From NCBI RefSeq assembly GCF_014694385.1, contig NZ_JAAOCA010000042.1:1-42917 (forward strand): a stretch of DNA of 42,917 bases, written 5' to 3'. Positions 33,117 to 41,929 of this stretch are shown one piece after another. The position numbers and the translations under genes were made by a program. This stretch comes from Pseudomonas typographi. Lineage in GTDB: Bacteria; Pseudomonadota; Gammaproteobacteria; Pseudomonadales; Pseudomonadaceae. Every line of letters starts with the position of its first letter. The stretch's first letter is position 1. The notes beneath the pieces are model-generated. The model searched no databases. It was not told the DNA's origin and saw nothing but the letters and a program-made list of their open reading frames with translations.

Positions 33117-33674
33117 CTATTGCACGGGCTGGCCCGGCTGGCCTTGGGTCAACACCAGTTGGCCCTGGGGGTTGACCGGTATGCTTGAGCCCGGATCATG
33201 ATCCATGCGCACCTGGCCCACCTGGCCCTTGAGCTGGTATTTCACGTTGTACCCCACCACCTTATCGCTGAGATCGTTAACCGTGTTGCAGCGGGTTTGC
33301 GTGGTGGTGTAGGTGTCGTTGGCCTGCATGCGCTCTTGCACCTTGTTGCCCGCGTAACCACCCCCGACGGCGCCGGCCACGGTAGCGAGCTTCTTACCGT
33401 TGCCGCCACCGACCTGGTTGCCCAGCAAGCCGCCTGCCACGGCGCCGAGCACACTGCCGACAATTTGATGTTGGTCTTGCACCGGCTTTTGCCGGGTGAC
33501 CGTGACGTCATGGCATTCCTGGCGCGGCGTCTTGATCTGTTCCTTGATCGGCTCGGACGCCAGCACCACAGCGTTTTCAGGCCCTTTATTAACGAGGCTG
33601 TAGGTTGCGACAGCACCCCCGGCGGTCACACCGACAGCACCCAGCACTGCACCAATCAGCAACGATTTATTCAC
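33117..33674 (-). CDS. Glycine-zipper 2TM-domain envelope protein
   Basis: The 185-residue protein begins MNKSLLIGAVLGAVGVTAGG, one N-terminal membrane segment or uncleaved signal. The central glycine zipper (IVGSVLGAVAGGLLGNQVGGGNGK, then AVGGGYAGNKVQ, about 72-110) is typical of the 17-kDa antigen/SlyB-like family. There is no lipobox cysteine, so it is not a lipoprotein, unlike SlyB. The C-terminus is polar and Gln/Pro-rich. The family is linked to envelope integrity, but the function of this one is unknown. Its place between suhB and secF is usual for Pseudomonas. Confidence 0.88.
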   Translation of the reverse strand: MNKSLLIGAVLGAVGVTAGGAVATYSLVNKGPENAVVLASEPIKEQIKTPRQECHDVTVTRQKPVQDQHQIVGSVLGAVAGGLLGNQVGGGNGKKLATVAGAVGGGYAGNKVQERMQANDTYTTTQTRCNTVNDLSDKVVGYNVKYQLKGQVGQVRMDHDPGSSIPVNPQGQLVLTQGQPGQPVQ

Positions 33675-33733
33675 TTTTGTGTACTCCTGAACACGATAAC
33701 GGGGCTACCCGCCTCACTCCCAGCCTTGGAGTG

Positions 33734-33768
33734 AAAAAAAAGGCGCAAGTTCAATACTTGCGCCTTTT
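33734..33768 (-). terminator. Terminator of the yajC-secD-secF run
   Basis: AAAAGGCGCAAGT/ACTTGCGCCTTTT forms a 13-base-pair stem with a 5-base loop; on the minus strand it is followed by a run of eight T. It lies 31 bases after the secF stop. Confidence 0.9.
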
Positions 33769-33798
33769 CAGGGGGTTAACGGCCTGCCGAGCAAGGCC

Positions 33799-34713
33799 TC
33801 AGGGGCGTTCGTCCGCCGTATCTTTGGTAGCTGGCGGAATCAAATCATCGCTGGTGAGGTTCAGCCAGATCAGCACCACGTTGGCGATATAGATGGAGGA
33901 GTAAGTGCCCGCCATAACGCCTATGAACAACGCCAACGAGAAGCCGAACAGGTTGTCGCCACCGAATATCAACAGCGCGGCGATCGCCAACAGTGTCGAC
34001 ACCGAGGTGGCGATGGTCCGCAGCAGTGTTTGCGTGGTGGATACGTTGATGTTTTCGACCAACGAAGCCTTACGCATCACCCGGAAGTTTTCCCGCACCC
34101 GGTCGAACACCACGATGGTGTCGTTCAACGAGTAGCCGATGATGGCCAGTACCGCGGCGAGCACGGTCAAGTCGAAGGTAATCTGGAAGAACGACAGGAT
34201 GCCCATGGTCACCACCACGTCGTGCACCAGCGAAACGATCGCGCCAACGGCAAACTTCCATTGGAAGCGGAACGCCAGGTATACCAGCACCCCGCCCAGC
34301 GCCAGGAGCATGCCCAAGCCGCCCTGATCGCGCAGCTCTTCGCCCACCTGCGGGCCTACGAACTCCACACGCTTGACGGTAGCGGGGTTATCGCTGCCGA
34401 ACTTCTGCAAGGCGCCCGCCACTTCGTTACCCAGCTTCGGGTCATCGCCGGGCATGCGCACCAGCAGGTCGGTAGAGGCACCGAAGTTCTGCACCAGCGC
34501 CTCACGGTAGCCCGCCTTGGCCAGTTCACTGCGCACCTGGCCCAAGTCCGCGGGTTTCTCGTAGGTCAGCTCGATCAGCGTACCGCCGGTGAAGTCCAGG
34601 CCGAAGTTGATGCCCTTGTAGTACCAACTGAACAGTGCCAGCAGGGTGAGGAACACGGTCACGGCGAATGCGATGTTGCGCACGCCCATGAAGTTAATCG
34701 TCTTGAGTTTCAT
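33799..34713 (-). CDS. secF: Protein translocase subunit SecF
   Basis: SecF pairs with SecD in the inner membrane and uses the proton-motive force to finish export through SecYEG. The 304-residue protein has six membrane segments: an N-terminal one at about 12-31, a periplasmic loop, then five (about 133-275). The start of the first transmembrane domain (NIAFAVTVFLTLLALFSWYYKGINFGLDFTGG) and the GYSLNDTIVVFDRVREN motif are typical. It starts nine bases after the secD stop. Confidence 0.97.
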   Translation of the reverse strand: MKLKTINFMGVRNIAFAVTVFLTLLALFSWYYKGINFGLDFTGGTLIELTYEKPADLGQVRSELAKAGYREALVQNFGASTDLLVRMPGDDPKLGNEVAGALQKFGSDNPATVKRVEFVGPQVGEELRDQGGLGMLLALGGVLVYLAFRFQWKFAVGAIVSLVHDVVVTMGILSFFQITFDLTVLAAVLAIIGYSLNDTIVVFDRVRENFRVMRKASLVENINVSTTQTLLRTIATSVSTLLAIAALLIFGGDNLFGFSLALFIGVMAGTYSSIYIANVVLIWLNLTSDDLIPPATKDTADERP

Positions 34714-34722
34714 GGCAGCCCC

Positions 34723-36591
34723 TTAGATCCACAGCTTCTTGACGTCACGGCCGCCGTAGATCAGGTTGACGATCGCGCGGGTCACCATGATGGCCGTAAA
34801 CATCGAGGTGAAGATACCGAGCGACATGGTCACGGCAAAGCCCTTGACCGGGCCGGTACCCATGGCGAACAGGATGCCCCCCACCAGCAGGCTGGTGAGG
34901 TTGGCGTCGATGATCGCGGTGTAGGCGCGGTTGAAGCCTTCGTGGATGGCGCGTTGCACCGCCATGCCGGCGGCAATCTCTTCGCGGATACGCGAGAAGA
35001 TCAACACGTTGGCGTCTACCGCCATGCCCATGGTCAGCACGATGCCGGCGATACCGGGCAGGGTCAGGGTAGCGCCGAGGATCGACATCAGGGCCAACAG
35101 CACGACCATGTTCAAGCTCAGCGCAACGGTGGCGATCACGCCGAAGAAGCGATAGATGGCGATGATGAACAGCGACACGAAAAGCATGCCCCAGAGCGAT
35201 GCATCGATACCTTTGGTGATGTTGTCGGCACCCAGGCTCGGGCCGATGGTGCGCTCTTCGGCAAAGTACATCGGCGCCGCCAGGCCACCGGCGCGCAGCA
35301 GCAATGCCAGTTCGGAGGATTCGCCCTGGCCGTCCAGGCCGGTGATGCGGAACTGGTTGCCCAACGGCGACTGGATGGTCGCCAGGCTGATGATTTTCTT
35401 GTCTTCGGTGAAGGTCGGAACGCTGACGTTCTGCTCCACACCGTCTACCACCTGGCGCACGGTCTTGGTCGAAGGCTTCTGCTCGATGAAAATCACCGCC
35501 ATGCTACGCCCCACATTGCTGCGGGTGGCGCGGTTCATCAAGTCGCCGCCGTGGCCATCGAGCTTGATGTTCACTTGCGGGCGGCCATGTTCATCGTAGC
35601 CGGCCTGGGCGTCGGTGACCTGGTCGCCGGTGATGATCAAGCTACGCTCGACCGGTGCCGGTGGGCGGCTGCCATCGCGAAACTCGAAGGTTTCGGTGCT
35701 GGCGCGGGTGTCGTCCGGGCCTGCGCCCAGGCGAAACTCGAGGTTGGCGGTTTTACCCAAAATGCGCTTGGCTTCGGCGGTGTCTTGCACGCCGGGCAGC
35801 TCGACCACGATGCGGTTGGCGCCCTGGCGCTGCACCAGCGGCTCGGCCACACCCAATTCATTGACACGGTTGCGCACCGTGGTGAGGTTCTGCTTGATCG
35901 AGTACTCGCGGATTTCCGCCAGCTTGGCCTGGGTCAACCCGAGGCGCAATACCGCCAGCTCGTTACGGCTGGAGGTGGTGAGGTCGAAATCGGTGAAATT
36001 CTTGCGGATCAGCGCCTGCGCCTGATCGCGGGTGGCGTCGTCGGCGAAGCCCAGTTGGATCGCGTCGTCTTGCTGTGGCAGGCTGCGATAGCGCACGCGC
36101 TCTTTGCGCAGCAGCGCCTTGACCTCACCCTCGTACACCTGCAGGCGAGCGTCAACGGCTTTGTCCATGTCGACTTCGAGCAAGAAATGCACGCCACCGG
36201 ACAGGTCCAAGCCCAGCTTCATCGGGTGCGCGCCCAGGGCGCGCAGCCATTGCGGGGTGGTGGGGGCCAGGTTCAGCGCGACCACATAATCATCGCCCAA
36301 GGTATTGCGCACCACGTCCTTGGCGGGCAGTTGGTCTTCCTGTTTGGCCAAGCGCAACAGGCCGCCCTTGCCGTTTTCGGCGATGGTCGCTGCCTTGACC
36401 TTGATACCGGCATCGCCCAGCGCCTTGCTAGCCTTGTCGATCTCGGCCTGGGTCACCTGCAGCGCACTGCTGGCACCCGTGACCTGGATGGCCGCGTCGT
36501 CGGGGTAAAGGTTGGGTGCGGAATAGATAAAACCGACCGCCAGCACCGCCACGATCAGAATGTACTTCCACAGAGGGTATTTGTTCAGCAT
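34723..36591 (-). CDS. secD: Protein translocase subunit SecD
   Basis: SecD is the large partner of SecF. The 622-residue protein has an N-terminal membrane segment (MLNKYPLWKYILIVAVLAVG), a large periplasmic head with the P1 domain and five C-terminal membrane segments. Conserved motifs include GLDLSGGVHFLLEVD and GMAVDANVLIFSRIREE. ATG 36591 follows GGGCGG; a GTG one codon earlier is in frame but not needed. Confidence 0.97.
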   Translation of the reverse strand: MLNKYPLWKYILIVAVLAVGFIYSAPNLYPDDAAIQVTGASSALQVTQAEIDKASKALGDAGIKVKAATIAENGKGGLLRLAKQEDQLPAKDVVRNTLGDDYVVALNLAPTTPQWLRALGAHPMKLGLDLSGGVHFLLEVDMDKAVDARLQVYEGEVKALLRKERVRYRSLPQQDDAIQLGFADDATRDQAQALIRKNFTDFDLTTSSRNELAVLRLGLTQAKLAEIREYSIKQNLTTVRNRVNELGVAEPLVQRQGANRIVVELPGVQDTAEAKRILGKTANLEFRLGAGPDDTRASTETFEFRDGSRPPAPVERSLIITGDQVTDAQAGYDEHGRPQVNIKLDGHGGDLMNRATRSNVGRSMAVIFIEQKPSTKTVRQVVDGVEQNVSVPTFTEDKKIISLATIQSPLGNQFRITGLDGQGESSELALLLRAGGLAAPMYFAEERTIGPSLGADNITKGIDASLWGMLFVSLFIIAIYRFFGVIATVALSLNMVVLLALMSILGATLTLPGIAGIVLTMGMAVDANVLIFSRIREEIAAGMAVQRAIHEGFNRAYTAIIDANLTSLLVGGILFAMGTGPVKGFAVTMSLGIFTSMFTAIMVTRAIVNLIYGGRDVKKLWI

Positions 36592-36611
36592 CACGCCGCC
36601 CGTTCATAACG

Positions 36612-36632
36612 CGGGGCGCGTTGCGCGCCCCG
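36612..36632 (-). promoter_or_regulatory. Hairpin between yajC and secD
   Basis: CGGGGCGCG/CGCGCCCCG is a perfect 9-base-pair stem with a 3-base loop in the 64-base gap. No U-run follows on the minus strand, so it more likely tunes or stabilises the mRNA than ends it. Confidence 0.55.
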
Positions 36633-36655
36633 ACGGTAAGGTAAAAAACTGCCGA

Positions 36656-37000
36656 TCAGATCGCTTTGAGCGTGCCCTTTGGCAGGGTCGCCGCGACAGC
36701 GCCCTTCTGGAACTTCAGCTCGACGTTGTCGGAGACTTCCAGCACGATGAAATCGTCGGTGACCTTGGTGATTTTGCCGGCGATACCCCCGGAGGTGACC
36801 ACTTCATCGCCCTTTTGCAGGCCGCCGAGCAGGTTTTTCTGCTCTTTGGCACGCTTGGCTTGGGGGCGCCAGATCATGAAATAGAAAATGACCAGGAAAC
36901 CGACCAGGAAAACCCACTCGAAACCGCCACCAAAGGGGCCAGCGGGTGCTGCGGCATCGGCCGCCTGCGCGGTGGGGATCAGAAAGCTCAGCAAGCTCAT
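36656..37000 (-). CDS. yajC: Sec translocase accessory subunit YajC
   Basis: YajC binds SecDF and contacts AcrB-type pumps. The 114-residue protein has a short N-terminus, one membrane segment (about 29-44, WVFLVGFLVIFYFMIW), the RPQ motif (RPQAKRAKEQKNLL) and a small cytoplasmic domain (GDEVVTSGGIAGKITKV). It lies between tgt and secD in the usual order. Confidence 0.97.
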   Translation of the reverse strand: MSLLSFLIPTAQAADAAAPAGPFGGGFEWVFLVGFLVIFYFMIWRPQAKRAKEQKNLLGGLQKGDEVVTSGGIAGKITKVTDDFIVLEVSDNVELKFQKGAVAATLPKGTLKAI

Positions 37001-37036
37001 GTAGCGCTCCAGTTGCTAATTATGTAATGAGGGAAA

Positions 37037-38170
37037 TCAGTTCAACGGCGGCACGGGCAACCCGCGCTTGGCATAGAAGGCATCGACAAAGGCGGCCAAT
37101 TTACCCTGTTGGATTGCCTCGCGCAAACCAGCCATCAAGCGCTGGTAATGGCGCAAGTTATGGATGGTATTGAGCATGCTGCCGAGCATTTCGCCGCATT
37201 TGTCCAAATGGTGAAGGTAAGCGCGGGAAAAATGCTGGCAGGTATAGCAGTCGCAGGCAGCGTCCAGCGGCGAATCATCGTGGCGATGGGTGGCGTTACG
37301 GATCTTCAGCACCCCGGTGTCGGTGAACAAGTGGCCATTGCGCGCGTTACGCGTGGGCATTACGCAGTCGAACATGTCGACCCCGCGGCGCACACCTTCC
37401 ACAAGGTCTTCCGGCTTGCCAACCCCCATAAGGTAACGAGGTTTGTCTGCAGGCATCCGCCCGGGCAGGTAGTCGAGCACCCGGATCATCTCTTCCTTGG
37501 GCTCACCCACCGACAACCCGCCGATGGCCAGGCCGTCGAAGCCGACCTGCTGCAACCCCTCCAGTGAACGCATGCGCAAGTCTTCATGCATGCCGCCCTG
37601 CACAATACCGAACAGCGCCGCGGTGTTGTCGCCGTGGGCGTCTTTCGAGCGCTGTGCCCAGCGCAGCGACAGCTCCATCGACCGGCGCGCGGTTTCCACG
37701 TCGGCCGGGTAAGGCGTGCATTCGTCGAAGATCATCACGATGTCCGAGCCCAGGTCGCGTTGTACCTGCATCGACTCTTCCGGGCCCATGAACACCTTGG
37801 CGCCATCGACCGGCGAGGCGAAGGTGACGCCCTCTTCCTTGATTTTGCGCATCGCCCCCAGGCTGAATACCTGGAAACCGCCCGAATCGGTGAGGATCGG
37901 CCCCTGCCATTGCATAAAATCGTGCAGGTCGCCGTGGGCCTTGATCACCTCGGTGCCGGGGCGCAGCCACAGATGGAAGGTGTTGCCCAAAATGATTTGC
38001 GCGCCAATCGCCTCGATGTCCCGTGGCAACATGCCCTTGACCGTACCGTAGGTGCCCACCGGCATGAACGCGGGGGTTTCCACCACGCCACGGGGGAAGG
38101 TCAGCCGGCCTCGGCGGGCCTTGCCGTCGGTGGCCAGCAGCTCGAATTGCATACGGCAGGTGCGGCTCAT
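37037..38170 (-). CDS. tgt: tRNA-guanine transglycosylase
   Basis: Tgt swaps guanine 34 of GUN-anticodon tRNAs for preQ1, in queuosine synthesis. The 377-residue protein has the nucleophile and base-binding motifs (DSGGFQVFSLG, GGLSVGE, MPTRNARNG) and the zinc motif CDCYTC with a distant His. ATG 38170 is used because GAGGAG lies just before it and it overlaps the queA stop as ATGA; ATG 38152 (MQFELLATDG), six codons in, gives the usual length of 371 and remains possible. It is coupled with queA, the next step of the same pathway. Confidence 0.97.
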   Translation of the reverse strand: MSRTCRMQFELLATDGKARRGRLTFPRGVVETPAFMPVGTYGTVKGMLPRDIEAIGAQIILGNTFHLWLRPGTEVIKAHGDLHDFMQWQGPILTDSGGFQVFSLGAMRKIKEEGVTFASPVDGAKVFMGPEESMQVQRDLGSDIVMIFDECTPYPADVETARRSMELSLRWAQRSKDAHGDNTAALFGIVQGGMHEDLRMRSLEGLQQVGFDGLAIGGLSVGEPKEEMIRVLDYLPGRMPADKPRYLMGVGKPEDLVEGVRRGVDMFDCVMPTRNARNGHLFTDTGVLKIRNATHRHDDSPLDAACDCYTCQHFSRAYLHHLDKCGEMLGSMLNTIHNLRHYQRLMAGLREAIQQGKLAAFVDAFYAKRGLPVPPLN

Positions 38171-39231
38171 GCAAGCTCCTCGGGCGCGCTGCCTGCGGGA
38201 GCTTCCGGCGCCGGGTTGCGGGTGATGAACATGGCATCACCGTAACTGAAAAAGCGGTAGCCCTGCTCCACCGCCGCGGCATAGGCGGCCATGGTCTGCG
38301 AGTAACCGGCAAACGCCGAGACCAGCATCAGCAGCGTGGACTCGGGTAAATGGAAATTGGTGACCAAGGCATCGACCACATGAAACGGCCGCCCTGGGTA
38401 AATGAAGATGTCAGTGTCGCCGCTGAACGGCTTGAGTTCGCCATCACGCGCGGCGCTTTCAAGGGAACGCACGCTGGTGGTGCCCACCGCTATCACGCGG
38501 CCACCACGGGCACGGCACGCCTGCACAGCGGCCACCACCTCGCCGCTCACCTCAAGCCATTCTTTATGCATGTGGTGGTCTTCGATGCGCTCGACCCGCA
38601 CGGGCTGGAAGGTCCCGGCGCCCACATGCAAGGTCACGAACGCGGTGCCCACGCCCTTGGCGCGGATCGCTTCCAGCAGTGCCTCATCAAAATGCAAGCC
38701 CGCCGTGGGCGCGGCCACCGCGCCGGCATGCTCGGCGTACACGGTTTGGTAACGCTCGCGGTCGGCGCTGTCGTCGGGGCGGTCGATGTACGGCGGCAGC
38801 GGCATATGCCCCACCCGCTCCAGCAACGGCAGCACCGGCTCGGCAAAGCGCAGTTGGAACAACGCATCCTGGCGGGCGAGCATCTCGGCCTCGCCGCCGC
38901 CGTCTATCAATAACCGGGTGCCAGGCTTGGGCGCCTTACTGGCGCGTACATGGGCCAGCACCTCATGGCTACCCAGCACCCGCTCAACCAGCACCTCGAC
39001 CTTGCCGCCAGACGCCTTTTGCCCGAACAGCCGCGCCGGGATCACCCGGGTGTTGTTGAACACCATCAAGTCACCGGGCTGCAGATACTCCAGCACATCG
39101 GCGAAGCGCCGATGTGCCAACGCCCCCGTCGGCCCATCGAGCACCAGCAAGCGGCTGGCCCGGCGTTCGGCCAAGGGATGGCGGGCGATCAGGGAATCAG
39201 GGAGGTCAAAGGAAAAATCGGCGACGCGCAT
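38167..39231 (-). CDS. queA: S-adenosylmethionine:tRNA ribosyltransferase-isomerase
   Basis: QueA adds the cyclopentenediol ring precursor from SAM to preQ1-tRNA. The 354-residue protein has MRVADFSFDLPDSLIARHP and FNNTRVIPARLFGQK, with AAPTAGLHFDE and THV/TFQPVR-type core motifs (VTLHVGAGTFQPVR). The promoter candidate is at 39260-39288. It is divergent from tRNA-Leu, and its stop overlaps the tgt start. Confidence 0.97.
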   Translation of the reverse strand: MRVADFSFDLPDSLIARHPLAERRASRLLVLDGPTGALAHRRFADVLEYLQPGDLMVFNNTRVIPARLFGQKASGGKVEVLVERVLGSHEVLAHVRASKAPKPGTRLLIDGGGEAEMLARQDALFQLRFAEPVLPLLERVGHMPLPPYIDRPDDSADRERYQTVYAEHAGAVAAPTAGLHFDEALLEAIRAKGVGTAFVTLHVGAGTFQPVRVERIEDHHMHKEWLEVSGEVVAAVQACRARGGRVIAVGTTSVRSLESAARDGELKPFSGDTDIFIYPGRPFHVVDALVTNFHLPESTLLMLVSAFAGYSQTMAAYAAAVEQGYRFFSYGDAMFITRNPAPEAPAGSAPEELA

Positions 39232-39259
39232 GATGGGGTTCGGCTGTACAGGGCCAAAA

Positions 39260-39288
39260 ATTCTAGCGGAAAATCAGCACATTGACCA
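39260..39288 (-). promoter_or_regulatory. Probable queA-tgt promoter
   Basis: On the minus strand, TGGTCA (39288-39283), a 17-base spacer and TAGAAT (39265-39260) lie about 29 bases before queA. Four of six -35 bases fit the consensus. Confidence 0.55.
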
Positions 39289-39298
39289 TGAAACGTGA

Positions 39299-39327
39299 TT
39301 GACCGCCGACCGAGGGCTCTCTATACT
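39299..39327 (+). promoter_or_regulatory. Promoter of tRNA-Leu(CAA)
   Basis: TTGACC (39299-39304), a spacer of exactly 17 bases and TATACT (39322-39327) end 11 bases before the tRNA. The near-consensus boxes suit a strongly expressed stable RNA. Confidence 0.8.
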
Positions 39328-39338
39328 TCGCCGCCATT

Positions 39339-39423
39339 GCCCCGGTGGCGGAATCGGTAGACGCGGCGGATTCAAAATCCGTTTTCGAAAGGAGTGGGAG
39401 TTCGAGTCTCCCCCGGGGCACCA
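39339..39423 (+). tRNA. tRNA-Leu (anticodon CAA)
   Basis: The 85-base gene has a 7-base-pair acceptor stem (GCCCCGG/CCGGGGC), an encoded CCA end, a D-arm and an anticodon loop TTCAAAA with anticodon CAA at 39373-39375, which reads UUG. It has the long variable arm of class II tRNAs and a T-arm GGGAG-TTCGAGT-CTCCC. The promoter is at 39299 and an intrinsic terminator follows at 39431. The tRNA end is a possible integration site for the accessory DNA to its right. Confidence 0.97.
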
Positions 39424-39430
39424 AAAAACG

Positions 39431-39463
39431 AAAAAAAGGCCTTGTTTTACAAGGCCTTTTTTT
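39431..39463 (+). terminator. Terminator of tRNA-Leu
   Basis: AAAAAAAGGCCTTG/CAAGGCCTTTTTTT forms a 14-base-pair stem with a 5-base loop, eight bases after the tRNA CCA. The T-run is long, so termination should be efficient. Confidence 0.95.
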
Positions 39464-39605
39464 CGCCTGGCGTAATTGTGGCGTAACGCCTGACAACGTG
39501 GCTCGCAATAGGCGCAAGCGCTGAGGCGCCAAGGGTCAGCTAGCTAGCTGGCTGCGCGACAGCGTGCGCGCATATGCAGGGACCGATGAGCGTGCGTGGC
39601 GATGC

Positions 39606-40037
39606 TCATGTGGATGCGAGCAGGAAAGAGGGTGTAGCTGCCCCCTTGGAAGAGTCGATTTCATGTTGACCCATCCCGCAGGCGAGGTGGTCGCGGTCAT
39701 ACCTCCGTATGCAATCCTTCCAATCAAGATTCTCAATCGTGACCCGCGCTAAGCGCATGTGCGCCTCGCTAAGCTGCTCTTCAATCCGTAAAAGATTGAG
39801 CTTCGGTGGCGCGGTGGTGGATGTCCCGAACGTCCGGCCGGTGGCTTTTGCACCGAAGCACAGTTGCTGCAGGTAAAAAAACCGTGCTGCCCTTTGAATA
39901 TCGGTGAGCGCGATGGGTACCTGCATCCTCGCCCAATCAAACATAGTCCGGCTGACAAGCGACCACTTAAACTGGCGCATGAACTCTTCTAAGTGATTTG
40001 CGACAACTCGATAGAGGTTGACTACCTCCCCGTCAAG
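39606..40037 (-). pseudogene. Fragment of a phage-type DNA adenine methylase (D12/Dam)
   Basis: From the last TAG before 40037 the frame reads DGEVVNLYRVVANHLEEFMRQ, then FKWSLVSRTMFDW, QRAARFFYLQQLCFG, FGTSTTAPPKLNLLRIEE and NLDWKDCIRRYDRDH. This matches the middle of D12-class adenine methylases. Similarity ends at about residue 98 of the visible frame (near 39687), just before the catalytic DPPY motif is due, and the N-terminal SAM motif is also gone. The remaining frame to 39606 is unrelated. It is a prophage remnant and cannot be active. Confidence 0.8.
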
Positions 40038-40285
40038 CTATCGGAATGATACTAACTGTTAGCCGAATTTAAGTAGATGATTTAATTGGAATATTTTTTA
40101 ATAACGCTTTTCACAGCATTCAGCCGCCTCACGTAGAAATGTCACCCTTTGAGCGCGTCCGCCATCGGCCGTATCTGATCCAGCGCGGACGTTACAGCCA
40201 TCAGATTGAACGACTAAAGTGGATCTAAAGCATTACGACTGAGGCTACAACCAGCTGACTGCACGCCTAGTTGCCTGCCACTGTG
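40038..40285. other. AT-rich remnant with no gene
   Basis: This segment separates the methylase fragment from the RTX terminator. It is AT-rich at 40040-40130, and no frame, RNA or repeat could be supported. Confidence 0.4.
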
Positions 40286-40327
40286 AAAAAACAGGAACAG
40301 TGTGCGTTAGGCCCGCTCACTGTTCCT
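40286..40327 (-). terminator. Terminator of the R-module gene
   Basis: AGGAACAGTG/CACTGTTCCT with an inner GCG/CGC pair forms a long stem with a 7-base loop; on the minus strand it is followed by six T. It lies 55 bases after the stop at 40382. Confidence 0.8.
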
Positions 40328-40381
40328 TTCTTGCAGATGTCCGGTTAATTAAAGGTGGGAAAATATGCTATTCAGCCGGTG

Positions 40382-41929
40382 TCAACCCACTTGGTCAACA
40401 GCAGGGTGCGCAAGGAGCGTCACGTCTGTCGCATCGGCAACCACCAGGTCGGCATTGGTGATCAATCGCGTGTAGTCGAATCCGGCTAGTGTGACCTGAA
40501 AGGCGTGACCGTCGGCACCTACCTCGTTACTACGCAAGTAGGTACGGTCATTCACTTCATCATAGGTCATGCGCAAGGTGCCGTTACTGCCGTCGCCCAA
40601 GCCGGTCACGCCGAGCGCGGCGACGTCGAGTTTGTCTTGGCCCCAGATGAAATCAGTGATGAGGTCGCTGCTGCCGGCATGGCTGTCAGCACTGCTTGTG
40701 AACACGAAGCGGTCATTGCCTGAGCCACCGGTGAGCTTGTCCGCGCCCAACCCACCGGTCAGCACATCATTGCCGACGTTACCGTCGAGGGTGTCGTTTC
40801 CGGCGCCGCCGGCCAGGGTATCGTCGCCCCAGTAGCCATATAGGCGGTTGGCTTTATCATCGCCGGCCAAATTCACCGGGATGATCGGCTGCGGTGTGGT
40901 CACCGCCGTCGCGTCACTGGGCGGGGCAAACAGCACGCTGCTGGAGTTGAGCTCATTGACATGGTTCCCACTGAGCAGAATTTCGAAGCGGTTGCCATTG
41001 GCATCGGGCTCTAAAGATTTAAGCGCGGTAGCATCGCCGGCCAGATTTAGAACTACCTTCAGCGTACCGTTGTAGCCATTACCCAGCCCGGTGAAACCCA
41101 ATGCGGAGACGTCGATCATGTCATGGCCGTTGCCACTGAAGTCGGTGATAAGGTCGCGGCTACTGTAGCTGCCACTGGCATCGTTACGGTAGCTGTCGCT
41201 GATCCGTGTATACACGAAGTTATCGGCACCCGCACCGCCGCTCAAGGTGTCGCCCCCCACGCCGCCGAATAGGCGGTCATTACCCGCACCGGCTTCGATG
41301 GTGTCGCGGCCAGCGCCGCCCTTGACGGTTTCGCCGGCGTCGGTACCTGGAAGCAGATCGTTGTGCGAGGTGCCAGTGATCAGCGGTTGTAGGTTGGCAT
41401 CGGTAATAAGGCCGCTGTTGGACAGGAACTGCACGGCAAAACGTTGACCGTTAGAATTCGGCTCGTAGCTTTCCAAAATGTATATGCCGCGCAAGGGCTC
41501 GCTACGTAGATGCAGGGTATCACCATAGCCATTGCCCAAATGGCTATAGCCCAAGGCCGACACGTCGAGGATATCGTGGGCGGGATCAAAATAGCTGATG
41601 GCGTCAGTGTACTCGCCTGAGCCTTTGATATAGCTATCACTGATTCGGTCGAAGCGAAATACATCGCTGCCTGAGCCGCCGACCAAGACATCACCTCCAG
41701 CACCGGGGACCAGCACATCGTTGCCACCCCCGCTGACTAAATAGTCGTTGCCTGCCCCGCCCATCAACAGTTCATTGGCCAACCCACCGTGTATAGAGTC
41801 GTTGTTTGGGGTGCCCTGCACGATGAGTTCAGTTGGGTTTCTGCTGACCTGGCTACCTGCGCTTGTGGCCAGCAAATTGCCCAGGGCCGTTTGGTTGGTG
41901 ATGTCCTTGGTGTCTGAAACTTGGGCCAT
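40382..41929 (-). CDS. Calcium-binding protein of three AlgE-type R modules, no catalytic domain
   Basis: The 515-residue protein has three similar modules (about 36-180, 185-335 and 354-498). Each starts with RTX nonapeptides (GGAGNDTL, GGSGSDVF) and continues with the pattern SDSY…D.I.DF…D.IDVSALGFTGLGNGYNGTL…SLEPDANGNRFE. This is the R module of mannuronan C-5 epimerases (AlgE family), which binds calcium and alginate and aids type I secretion. There is no parallel beta-helix epimerase (A) module, lipase or protease. The N-terminus has no Sec signal, so export through a type I system by a C-terminal signal is expected but the transporter is not nearby. ATG 41929 is preceded by GGAG six bases upstream. 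The role in the matrix or adhesion is inference. Confidence 0.88.
   Translation of the reverse strand: MAQVSDTKDITNQTALGNLLATSAGSQVSRNPTELIVQGTPNNDSIHGGLANELLMGGAGNDYLVSGGGNDVLVPGAGGDVLVGGSGSDVFRFDRISDSYIKGSGEYTDAISYFDPAHDILDVSALGYSHLGNGYGDTLHLRSEPLRGIYILESYEPNSNGQRFAVQFLSNSGLITDANLQPLITGTSHNDLLPGTDAGETVKGGAGRDTIEAGAGNDRLFGGVGGDTLSGGAGADNFVYTRISDSYRNDASGSYSSRDLITDFSGNGHDMIDVSALGFTGLGNGYNGTLKVVLNLAGDATALKSLEPDANGNRFEILLSGNHVNELNSSSVLFAPPSDATAVTTPQPIIPVNLAGDDKANRLYGYWGDDTLAGGAGNDTLDGNVGNDVLTGGLGADKLTGGSGNDRFVFTSSADSHAGSSDLITDFIWGQDKLDVAALGVTGLGDGSNGTLRMTYDEVNDRTYLRSNEVGADGHAFQVTLAGFDYTRLITNADLVVADATDVTLLAHPAVDQVG

Noticed and set aside
34030..36609. Open frame of 859 codons on the plus strand opposite secF and secD
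   Set aside because: It is antisense to two clear genes, lacks any recognised domain and is His/Gln-rich, as expected for the complement of GC-rich codons.
39263..39532. Minus-strand frame of 89 codons crossing tRNA-Leu
   Set aside because: It includes the PRGRLELPLL peptide that arises from reading class II tRNA-Leu genes backwards and is a known artefact.
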